The notes under the pieces: generated by a model
What the model was told of the DNA's origin: nothing
Databases searched by the model: none
The model's input: the letters and a program-made list of their open reading frames with translations, nothing else
Made by a program: the position numbers and the translations under genes
Source of the DNA: Symbiodinium natans
Taxonomy: Eukaryota > Sar > Dinophyceae > Suessiales > Symbiodiniaceae
Assembly (NCBI GenBank): GCA_905221605.1
Contig: CAJNDS010002668.1
Span: 799,501-863,500, forward strand
Direction of reading: 5' to 3'
DNA: 64,000 nucleotides
Part shown: positions 1 to 8,700 of the stretch, one piece after another
Layout: the number at the start of each line of letters is the position of its first letter
Numbering within the stretch: position 1 is the stretch's first letter

Positions 1-800
1 GAACCTTTATGTATGATATGACCTTTTAATTGTTCTCCACACACACATACGCACACGCCCAAAACACAATAACAACAGCAGCAGAAACAGACAGGATGCC
101 TGTGTTTGAAGGCTACCTCAATCCTAAATTCTAGAGCCCAAATAAGACCTGAGCCCTCAACTCCCTAATGCCCGTGTTTGAAGGTTACTTCAATCCTAAA
201 TTCTAGACACCAAATAAGATCTGGGCTGTCAACTCCTTAACTGGAATCACTTCTTACCCTAAATGCGTTGAGAAGGTGCAGCTGCTGTCTTCCAGGATTT
301 CGCCCCGCGGGTTTTGCTTGAAACGACCGAGCTAAACCACGACAAGCTTCGGCGGCGCGGTCAGAGCTTGGATGTAGGTTTGATCCGGCCCGCTGCTCCA
401 ATGCTCGATGGACTGTTGGATATCCGGTAGAGTTGGCATCTAATGTGCGGAGTCGAATGTTCCTTCTAGCTCGCCAGTGGCCGAACAGGCATCATGTTTC
501 CATAGCGAGTAAACGTCAGTTGGCCAGAAACTTGTACCCCCATACCGGACGCGCGACCGGTTTACAAGCAATAATTAAAATCTGCGGGCTGAGTTCACAA
601 CGCATTTTCAGTTGCAAGTCACCCAGCAAGCTCAGGCCTGATTCAGGATGCACGTCGGCGCTTCCAGGCCTCCCGATTGCCAGTAGGCTTCAACTGCTGC
701 GAGTCAAGCAAACAAAAAGCCCGCGTGGCTGAGCAACAGTGCTGACGTACTGATTTCATATCGGCGGTGATCCGCTTCGCCTTCCGGACAAGACCTCCGA
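1..800. repeat. 72-bp tandem duplication and otherwise gene-free flank
   Basis: Positions about 97-168 and 169-240 are two head-to-tail copies of a ~72-bp unit containing tgtttgaaggctacctcaat and caatcctaaattctaga, diverged by several substitutions. The rest of 1-800 has no ORF with recognisable protein features; the short ORFs here have skewed, unstructured composition. It probably represents flank of the mobile element that starts near 0.8 kb. Confidence 0.6.
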
Positions 801-801
801 C

Positions 802-1269
802 TCAGCTGCGCACTCCTTGTGTGCGAAGGCTCGCTTTTCGAGCCGAAGTGAAAACGGTACGCTTGCGCGTACTTTGTTTTTTTGCTGACGGTTTCTTCAG
901 CATCCACTTCCGAACTGTTCGCACTTCGTGTGAACGGCCGTCATTAAATGGGAGCCTGGCCTTTTCGATGCCTTCAGCCACTACAGCTGTGTCGCACCAG
1001 CACTGCCAGGCATCCTCAGACCACACGGAACCTGCACTCGCTCTAGCCAAAAGGAGCCTGCTGGTGGTTTGGCTTAAAGTTGGCGTCTGCATTGCAAGTG
1101 CGTGGGGCAGGGCTTTACTCAACATCAAGATCACCAGCTTTAAGCGCAAAGTGCTCTTGTGGATTTGTTGAGTTTGCAAAAACCAAGATTTAATCTCAGC
1201 ATGCAAGGCTTCATTGCTAGTTGTGCCCGAAGGAAGCAGTGCCAGAACTCTCCGACCTCGCTCAGACAC
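802..1269 (-). CDS. DDE transposase C-terminal exon with the catalytic Glu
   Basis: The frame reads RGRRVLALLPSGTTSNEALH followed by AEIKSWFLQTQQIHKSTLRL. The Glu of SNEALHAE is the candidate third acidic residue of the DDE triad, set in a long amphipathic helix as in other RNase H-fold transposases. The tail becomes basic (KKPSAKKQSTRKRT) and ends at a stop near 802, a plausible natural C-terminus. The Met at 1269 is not the start; it continues the 1744-1300 exon. Confidence 0.55.
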   Translation of the reverse strand: MSERGRRVLALLPSGTTSNEALHAEIKSWFLQTQQIHKSTLRLKLVILMLSKALPHALAMQTPTLSQTTSRLLLARASAGSVWSEDAWQCWCDTAVVAEGIEKARLPFNDGRSHEVRTVRKWMLKKPSAKKQSTRKRTVFTSARKASLRTQGVRS

Positions 1270-1299
1270 CGCTGAACACTGAACATGACGATAGACGTG

Positions 1300-1887
1300 T
1301 CAAGCAAAGGCTGAGAAGCTAGGCTCAAGGCTCAAGGTCTGCCTGAAGCGCTGGTTGTTGAGTAACCACCCGACGCGATCAGGATCGGCAGCACACCAGA
1401 GTATGTGCGAAATCTTTTTGTTGGCTCCTGTCACCTTCCGATCCATATCCTCGCGGAAAATGGCTGACAATGCAGCCAAGGCCGAGACAAACTCGAACCT
1501 ACAGAGAAAAGGAGTTGAGCTGTCAAGCTCCTCAACGATCTTGCGAGCTTTGCTTTTGGGCAACGCGCTCGTCTCTATGTAGGTTCGATATGTTTGCTCT
1601 AGTCGACTGAGCGGAGACTTCTCGTACCCCCTGTAGAACGGACCCCAGTGACCCGCAGGAAGAACTGGATCGACCATGCTGAACTTATGCATGATCTTCC
1701 GGAGGAATATGGCGCCTGGTGTTTTTTTTCTCCACGTCGCGTACCTAGGCAGGAACTCCCGGCTTATGTCCGGCGTATTCAGTCTTGTCTTAGACGTCCC
1801 GTGACATGTTAAGTCTAAAGCTGTTCCCGAACACAAGCTAGATGCTCGTAGACGATCGACAGATGAATGGGATCCAGGGCCAGGCAT
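1300..1887 (-). CDS. DDE transposase middle exon
   Basis: Coding part about 1744-1300. After the inferred acceptor at 1745 the frame reads YATWRKKTPGAIFLRKIMHKF, then a helical insert with CRFEFVSALAALSAIF, KKISHILWCA and GWLLNNQRF. It joins the preceding exon to give VYE-YATWRKK, which keeps the frame and the sense of the family. The frame closes with SFSAFA-stop; the catalytic Glu lies in the next exon, so another short intron (or a frameshift) falls in ~1352-1265. Confidence 0.6.
   Translation of the reverse strand: MPGPGSHSSVDRLRASSLCSGTALDLTCHGTSKTRLNTPDISREFLPRYATWRKKTPGAIFLRKIMHKFSMVDPVLPAGHWGPFYRGYEKSPLSRLEQTYRTYIETSALPKSKARKIVEELDSSTPFLCRFEFVSALAALSAIFREDMDRKVTGANKKISHILWCAADPDRVGWLLNNQRFRQTLSLEPSFSAFA
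1745..1845 (-). other. Inferred 101-nt GC-AG intron in the transposase
   Basis: The minus-strand exon ends GTCTACGA, intron GCATCTAG...GCCTAG, next exon GTACGCGACG. Splicing joins IHLSIVYE to YATWRKKT in frame. The G at the junction could belong to either side, but only GC...AG leaves an AG acceptor. Confidence 0.65.
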
Positions 1888-2447
1888 TGCATGTTAGGCA
1901 TGACGCATTTCAGTTCTGTGTATAGCTTGATGGAAGCGGAGTCTGACGAAAGGCACTGCACCTGCCGAAGTCCTTCTGCAGGTAGCATTTCCGCGAGCGC
2001 AATGCGAATGTCTTCGGCCTTCTCAGATGGAACGGCCCGCGTACCCAACACAGCCCCTGATCTTCCTCTGACGGTTAAGACTCGTCTTAAAGCCTCATCG
2101 TCGCCAAAGGGGGCTGCATTTCGCTTGGCTTTTGGCGCGCGGTAGGACTCTTGCCCAAGCACACCCATGCAGCGTTTGATGGTTGCATCAACAGACAGAA
2201 CTTGAAATTCCTGTAAGTCACAAAATGCACGCATCAGATCCATTTTCAGCTTGGCGATAGGAGGCGATGAAAAGACATCTTCGATGATAGGCCACCAGTG
2301 CCGAACGTCAGTCGGCAGCATGGATGCCAACTCCGATCCCCGCGTCTGGATGGTGACTACGATCCTCGTTTTCGCCTTGTGACACAAGCCAAAAACTGAG
2401 GACTTAGACATGTACAGATGAAAAGATATCATGTTGCTGTATTGCAT
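1815..2447 (-). CDS. DDE transposase exon carrying the first two catalytic Asp
   Basis: The coding part most likely runs 2375-1846. Conserved-looking text includes SELASMLP, HWWPIIEDVFSSP, VLSVDATIKRCMGVLGQ (candidate first Asp), SGAVLGTRAV, CLSSDSASIKL and CLALDPIHLSIVYE (candidate second Asp). The Asp-containing beta strands and the SVDAT/LALDPIHL pair fit an RNase H-fold DDE transposase. The first ~24 codons and the last ~10 lie in inferred introns (2473-2376 and 1845-1745). The closest named superfamily could not be decided; the overall look matches transposase-like proteins frequent in dinoflagellate gene sets. Confidence 0.65.
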   Translation of the reverse strand: MQYSNMISFHLYMSKSSVFGLCHKAKTRIVVTIQTRGSELASMLPTDVRHWWPIIEDVFSSPPIAKLKMDLMRAFCDLQEFQVLSVDATIKRCMGVLGQESYRAPKAKRNAAPFGDDEALRRVLTVRGRSGAVLGTRAVPSEKAEDIRIALAEMLPAEGLRQVQCLSSDSASIKLYTELKCVMPNMQCLALDPIHLSIVYEHLACVREQL

Positions 2448-2473
2448 TGTCGAGGCTCAGTCTTGCATTTGGC
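2376..2473 (-). other. Inferred 98-nt GC-AG intron in the transposase
   Basis: The minus-strand exon ends TGCTAC, intron GCCAAATG...CACAAG, next exon GCGAAAACG. Splicing joins YQELLLCY to AKTRIVVTI in frame and removes a stop (TGA) from the upstream frame. Alternative splice placement a few nt away cannot be excluded. Confidence 0.55.
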
Positions 2474-5400
2474 GTAGCACAAAAGCAGCTCCTGGTACAC
2501 GATGTCGGCAAACTCGCGTGTGTAGTAAAGATTTCGGACTCGTCTGACATGCGACTCTTTTAGAGTCGACAGAGACCAATATTCGGGACCCTGACCGGTT
2601 AGCACCAGGCGAATTTCCCGGTCGATCTCGTTTACTTTGCTTGAAAGGGGAGGCTTCACTGTGGTCCGCAGAAGTTCCGCACTTCTCGCCAGGAAGTTTC
2701 CAAGCCGATCACCTCGAATTTGGTCGTTGTCGAAGAGAGCGCAGCAGATCTTTAACTGCTTCGTACCGCTACAGATGTACTGGCGCGCTGCTGTGTGGTA
2801 CTTGACGATGTGGTCCCGGACTCTCCGTGGCTTCTGGAATTTGCGGAAAGGACAAAGCGGACAACGCAGTTTGTCAGAGACTGTTTGTGCTTGCTGCTCC
2901 ACCTCCTTCCTAAATTGAGCAAGTAAAGAATCACCGACTTTGATGAGTGGTTCGTCTTCATCGGAAGCCGTGACCTCGCACTCGTCTTCAGATCCGGCTT
3001 CAGGACCTTCGCACTCACAGACGTTCTGAAGACATTCCGCCCAGTCCTCGTCGAGCTCGCCAGCACCAGCGCGAAGACCCAAAAGTAAAGACAGCGACTG
3101 CGGGAGCGAGGCGAACTCTTGTCCAGCAGCTGTCTTGTCGAAAACACGTAGAGTGACAATGGAGATGTTGTCTATTGCTTCGGTACCAAACCGCTCCAAC
3201 TCTGCCTTTGTCATTTTCGTTACGCCTCTTCCATCACCAATTTCCACTACGCCATTTTCGTTCAACTTGCATGACACGCAATGTGGAGCGCCATCGTGCT
3301 CAGCGTGAAGAAGGTACAGGCCAGGTTTATGCAAGTTGATGCCAAGAGAAGGCGCTGCTTGCAATTCAAATTGCTCCAGGCATTGCTTGTAGAAGCGCGA
3401 GCCAACCATGCTCGCCTCGCGGTTGACTTGATTTTGCTTGGCAAGCTCCAACAGGACGACGTCCTTCTTGCTGGGAAATAGGCGGACTATCGCTAGTGGG
3501 ATACAGTTTCCATCCTGAAGCAGTACGTCTTCCACGTCTTCCTCACTGCGTTCACACGGTGTTTGACATAGCTCGCAGAAATAAAGATTGCTCTTGCGCA
3601 AGATCTTCACGGAGAACCCAGTCTCCTTTAAGATTGCGTCGGCAGATTCTTGACAAAGCCGACTTGCCTCTTCGCCACTCGGCAGGCCAACCAGCACGCC
3701 GTCGAAATGCAACGACATGTGGCCTATCGTTTGTGTTCGGAGAAATGTTTCCCATGATTGAAGGATGCAATCTTCCACCGCTGCATAGAGATAAAAAAGC
3801 GTTGACGCCTGCGGATGCTTCTTGTCAGCCATGTCCTTCGTTCTTTCGTAGACATCGGGAATCAAGGAGCAGGCCAGCCAGCGCAAATATCGAGCAGTCT
3901 TCTGAAACTGTATCATGAATGTGTTCTGCAGATAGGCTTGTGGAATGCCACCACCGAACAGAACTTCATGTAGTATCTTCTTCCCAGAAGCAACTGTTGC
4001 GCCTAATTCCTTGATGCAAACTTCTTCTCTGGACTTCGCGCATTTTTCGAGCGTCTTCTGGACGAAGTCGGGAATCGCGGGAGTCACCCCAAGCTTCCCC
4101 ACGAGTTGCTCAAGAACGACGAAGACACAGTTCTGTATATCCAAGTCATAAGTCTTCGGGCACAGAAGTCGCCGTACCCGACGAGGGCAGGCCTGCGCGC
4201 CCATGCCTTGGACATAAGCTCTTGTGCGCAGCAGGTCATCAAAATTTCGATGATACACAAACTGACTCTGTTCGACATCCTGCAAGCACTGGACAGACTT
4301 CTTGCGGACTCGTTTGGTAGGAGTCTCGCCATGTGAATCTCCTGTTCCACGCGCCTGCTCTCGTCCGAGGATTTTCTCTAACACGACTTCGGCATGCGAA
4401 ATCTTTGACTCCAGTGTCTCTAAATTTGCGATTTTCTCAGCAGTCGCGGGCGGTTGTTTGCCTCGTCGGCCAGCAGTCCTCAGCTCCTTGACGCTTGCTT
4501 CGATGTACGCGAGCATGGTAGCAACATTCGCTTCCCTACCGGGACAATTGCTCACGTAGCCCTGCAAGGCAGCTTTGTCGTGTATCTCCGTGTAAACGAC
4601 ATCAGGTTGACCGGCTGCCAAGGGCAGGATATCCAAAATGGGTTTCTTCACTCTGACGCCTGGCACGACGCCGTCCTTGAACCTGTTGTCGTCTTCTCCT
4701 TTCAAAATTACCTTGCGAGCCAACATTTCCGTCCACATAGTGTCTCTGTCCATTTTGCTCGGGTGCTCCGGCGGAAGCTTTAGATATTTGAACATACCCT
4801 TGGTGAAGACGCTCTTTCCTTTCGCAAGGCACTCCCCTCTGATGGCGTCTGCCACGCTCCAAAGCGCGTCATGCAGATCGCCTTCCTTGTCCTGACTCGG
4901 AGGATCTATGGGGATCTGAAGATGTGGCTCCTGCAAGTTGGAACGTTTCTTTGCTGGCAAGCTACAAGCTTCTCTCATCATGTCCTCTGTGAAAGGCTGG
5001 GTGGCATAGTCTTCAATTATCTGATAGCACTGGTCACGGGAATGCAGCGTTTCGAATGCATGTTGTAAACGAAGGGCAGCAAGAATGCACACTGAACTCT
5101 TCAGAAACATCTTTAGACCATCATCCTTTCTGAAATACCCATCCAAATTGGCGTCAGGATAGTCTGTCGAGATGATATCCTGATTGATGAACCGAGCCTT
5201 CGGCTTCCAGACGAATGATCTTCGCAGAATGGACGGGAAGTTATGCTCTGTCACACCCATGAAGCGAATCAACTTGTTCACTTCGAAGCGTTTCCAGCCA
5301 ATCAACTCGATCATCCTCGTCATCAAACCGTACGGCCGCCTCCCAGCAATGCCATCAGCTGACATGGTTTTTTTGTAGAGATCCTCGCGCATGCGCCTAG

Positions 5401-5632
5401 ATGTCTCAGGAGCCTCTTGCGCCGTGAGTATCATGCAACCAGCTGCTTGTTCGACCTGTTTGCGCATTTCTGTCTCATCGAACCAAATTTGTGGATCGAT
5501 GAACTTGTGGTTGGGAGAGTATACGGCGTCCAAGTGGGAGCTGTAAAGGGATTGGCCCACTCCTGCATGCAACTGAACGTGAAAGCAAACGCGACTAACG
5601 TCAAGAAAATGAGGTAAAATACCGAACAGCAA
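2429..5632 (-). CDS. SF3 helicase / palm polymerase-like / OTU-like protease / C2H2 exon of the giant element
   Basis: This is a 1,067-codon frame. Its true exon probably begins at 5562 after an acceptor and ends near 2474. The first ~20 residues are likely intron-derived. Residues ~22-230 complete a D5-like SF3 ATPase (GVGQSLYSSHL, CMILTAQE, SADGIAGRRPYG, GWKRFEVNKL). Residues ~470-690 look like a palm-type polymerase: YDLDIQNC at 495-502 as motif A, GKKILHEVLFGGG as a motif B candidate, LHFDGVLVG (H642, D644) as motif C. Residues ~695-840 look like an OTU-type cysteine protease, with DGNC (C710) and PHCVSC (H784). A C2H2 finger uses C924, C927, H941 and H946. The last ~50 residues (YYTREFADIVYQELLL) lead into the transposase. 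The Walker A lysine is replaced by Gln. The polymerase family is not settled. Confidence 0.7.
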   Translation of the reverse strand: MLFGILPHFLDVSRVCFHVQLHAGVGQSLYSSHLDAVYSPNHKFIDPQIWFDETEMRKQVEQAAGCMILTAQEAPETSRRMREDLYKKTMSADGIAGRRPYGLMTRMIELIGWKRFEVNKLIRFMGVTEHNFPSILRRSFVWKPKARFINQDIISTDYPDANLDGYFRKDDGLKMFLKSSVCILAALRLQHAFETLHSRDQCYQIIEDYATQPFTEDMMREACSLPAKKRSNLQEPHLQIPIDPPSQDKEGDLHDALWSVADAIRGECLAKGKSVFTKGMFKYLKLPPEHPSKMDRDTMWTEMLARKVILKGEDDNRFKDGVVPGVRVKKPILDILPLAAGQPDVVYTEIHDKAALQGYVSNCPGREANVATMLAYIEASVKELRTAGRRGKQPPATAEKIANLETLESKISHAEVVLEKILGREQARGTGDSHGETPTKRVRKKSVQCLQDVEQSQFVYHRNFDDLLRTRAYVQGMGAQACPRRVRRLLCPKTYDLDIQNCVFVVLEQLVGKLGVTPAIPDFVQKTLEKCAKSREEVCIKELGATVASGKKILHEVLFGGGIPQAYLQNTFMIQFQKTARYLRWLACSLIPDVYERTKDMADKKHPQASTLFYLYAAVEDCILQSWETFLRTQTIGHMSLHFDGVLVGLPSGEEASRLCQESADAILKETGFSVKILRKSNLYFCELCQTPCERSEEDVEDVLLQDGNCIPLAIVRLFPSKKDVVLLELAKQNQVNREASMVGSRFYKQCLEQFELQAAPSLGINLHKPGLYLLHAEHDGAPHCVSCKLNENGVVEIGDGRGVTKMTKAELERFGTEAIDNISIVTLRVFDKTAAGQEFASLPQSLSLLLGLRAGAGELDEDWAECLQNVCECEGPEAGSEDECEVTASDEDEPLIKVGDSLLAQFRKEVEQQAQTVSDKLRCPLCPFRKFQKPRRVRDHIVKYHTAARQYICSGTKQLKICCALFDNDQIRGDRLGNFLARSAELLRTTVKPPLSSKVNEIDREIRLVLTGQGPEYWSLSTLKESHVRRVRNLYYTREFADIVYQELLLCYAKCKTEPRQCNTAT

Positions 5633-5653
5633 AATAAGTCATGCTGGAAGCGC
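5563..5653 (-). other. Inferred 91-nt GC-AG intron splitting the Walker A loop
   Basis: On the minus strand the exon ends CCTGGAG, the intron begins GCGCTTCC and ends CATGCAG, and the next exon begins GAGTGGGCC. Splicing joins ...RGENIVRCFIGLSPGG to VGQSLYSSHL, restoring a P-loop-like GGVGQS in frame. Without splicing the upstream frame runs into a stop within 10 codons. Confidence 0.7.
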
Positions 5654-5778
5654 CTCCAGGGCTTAGTCCGATGAAGCAGCGAACGATGTTTTCTCCGCGC
5701 TTGGCTAGGGCAATTGCTGACTGGCAGCATCGGAAAACCTCGTTTGCATGAAAAGTGTTCATGCATTGTTTAACCAAC

Positions 5779-8700
5779 CTATTTTAAAAAACACTCGTGT
5801 GACCAAGCAACTTCATTGTTGAGCCAGAACGTCTCCGTGTAAAACTGCTCCAATTTATCGCACGCTTGCTCGAAGACAGGATCACCAAGGCCACGGCAAA
5901 TGGCATGCGGTATGTGCAGATAAATATTGTGCTCCGGATTGCCGGCCACGGGAGTCAGCGGTTGGTCGCCCACGTCGTAAAGCAAGGCACAGTCGATGTA
6001 GGATACCCCTGCGGCTCTGGTCTGTGGACTGTCGCACCACTCAACGACCAGTCTAAAGATCTTATCCTCGATAAGCTTGTCTTGCATAGTCAGGCCAGCC
6101 CTCGACAGAGCATCAGCAGTTCGCTGCGCACGGCTCTCTCTATCCTGCTCATCACCTTCGCCTGCAAGCCTTCCTCGTCTTCTCGGAAGGCAGCCGGTTG
6201 CTGCATCCTCACAGGCATGGAGTAGAGCAGTGTCTGACCCGTTGCTGTCGGCCAGAAGCTCCTGGAGACTATTCAGGACGTCGCTGTCCTTTTCCAGACA
6301 GGCAGACTTCATTAACCTGAATAGGCCTTCCAAACGGAGACAGAAACGCTTGCAGCGTGCAAGGGTTGCTTGTGGCGGCACTCCCCGATGCAGAATGAAA
6401 GCGCCATGTCTGAAAAAATAAAGATTGCCATCGTGACATCGCATGTGAGAGTCACCCTCAAAGATCCAGATCAGCATAACTAGCTCACGCAGGTGGACAT
6501 CACTTAATCTCAGGCGGTAAATAGAAATTGCTCCGACAGCAACCCTCAGAAGGTCATCACTTATACTCGGTAATGTTTTCAAGACGTGCTCTCGGATTCC
6601 TTTAACTTTCTGCGGGATGCTCATCTCTTCTGTTCGGCCCAGAGGGATCATGTGTGCCAGTGATGCGTCCGCCTGCTCCTTCAGCTGGGCGAAGCACGCT
6701 TGGAACTCCTCTCGTGTTGTAGAAGCGCCTTGTAGTCGACGGCGCTTCCGCGCTGTTTCCAGGATACTCTCTGTTGGAACATCTCCCAAGCCAACCCCTC
6801 TCAAAGCATTCTGCAGGTCTTGCGAAAATCCTTCCGCCAGAGCATCCTCGATGTCTTCTCCATCTGGCGCCATACCCACACGCGGCAGTATGTCACTATC
6901 CTCAAAGGATGCCTGTAAAACTTGCTCACCAACATCCATGGAAGAAGAGGCTCCTCCAGATACATTGCGCCAATCTGAAGTGGCTAAGGCTAAATTTTGG
7001 CCGTGTTCACTGGCTTCGCTTGTATCATCAGCGTCCAAGCAGCGCGGCACAGTTTCTTCCCAGTGATGCGCCACGTTGACTGCAGACTCAGCATCCAGGG
7101 CATTTTCCAACGCTTGAAGCTCTGCACCCACGCGAGCATCGAACGAAAGCTTTGAAACATACACATTTGGATTTGCTGCTCCAAAAACTTGTCGCCTGTG
7201 CGGCTGTAACGCACTTCCATCTCTGACCAAGATCTTTGCCTTCCAGATCATGTCGGCCGGGAGGACACGTGTTGGCAAGGCTCCGCCCACGTACTCGGCC
7301 AAAGACAGGGGACAACCTGGGCATTGCATGTTTGGAGTTGCATCTGTGTGCTGTTTGCAGACCCAGGTGTTGCACTCAGGACATACTCTCCATTGCCGCC
7401 GCCTCAAGTCATCTGTTTGCCAACAGATCAAGCAGAGACACCTGGCATCTGGAAGAACAGGTGTCTCCAAGGGCCACATTCGCAGGTTGGGTCGTCTTGA
7501 AATGCAGCTAGGATTAACGGCCCAAACGAAAGGAAGAGCCTGTGTTTCTGGCGCGTTAGGCGCGCCTTCTGGAGGCTGCACAGGTCCGAACAAGTGACCA
7601 TTAATCTTCACGGCGAACATTCGTGAGTTCCAAATCATCATGACCTCGTTGCAGAGTTCAGAAAACAACACGTTTCTGGGAAAAGCCACTGTCTCATCGT
7701 CGTAAGGCCAAGCGGACATTCCGAAAGAAAAGCACATCCGTTCAGTGTAGGCCTCTTTGATTCGGAGAAAAATGTTCCGTGTGCCTAGCGGACTTTTGAC
7801 TCCAATCATGATGGTTCGCACGGGTTCCTGGATTTCGATGAAGAACCTTGCAGCACCAAGCAGAGTTTGCGTCGACATGTAGCCACATGATTGCAGACCT
7901 GAAAAAGGTGTGCGTTCTGCTTGCCAGCGAAGAAGCACTTTGTTCAAGTTCAATTCCAAGCAAGCTAGTTGTGGCTGAGTCATGATGATGCTGCGAGCCT
8001 GAGCCCAGTATCTCGACATACGTCTCAGCATCCTCACGTTGTTTGTAAATTCTGGGACATCGACCGAAATATCCAAAGCCTCCCAGTTGAGGTGATCTCC
8101 CACGTAAGTGAGAAGCGCCCGCGAGCATGCGGCCCAGCGACTTAATGAATCGAAAGAAAAGTAGCATTGTGGAAGTGTCATTACAATATCCTCTGGTAGT
8201 ATCATACACTGAGGCACACTTCCGCCCGCGTAGTTGTCGGCGTGCGCTGTTTGAGCAGCCATCATGGCGAGAACTTCATGGCTCATGCTTGGCACCCGGT
8301 CCACAAATGGACCCCTTTCCGCGTTGTCGGGATGCAAGCACACCACATACATTGCCGAGACGACATGGCCATAGTACTTTTCCAGAATGTACTTGTAAGT
8401 GTTGAGTTGGAGGCGATATTGCCAGCCTGCAGAATCGGGAACGTGACTCAACGGCCCCTGCATACATCGCCAAGCGTTGTCATACTTCGTGTGAAGCATT
8501 TTTGTTCTCTTCCAATCAAACAAAACGAGAGTGTCGTCTGATGACTTGGCCACGAAGTCGATGCAGCCGGCCAAGCTGTGTTCCTCTGCAAAAATGCACC
8601 ACTCAGTCCGAAATGCCAGTAAGCGACAAGGAAATTCTCTCAGGAATTGAGCAAATAAAGCCAGTTCCGGCCAATCCCCAGCGACAAAGCCCCCGTTTAG

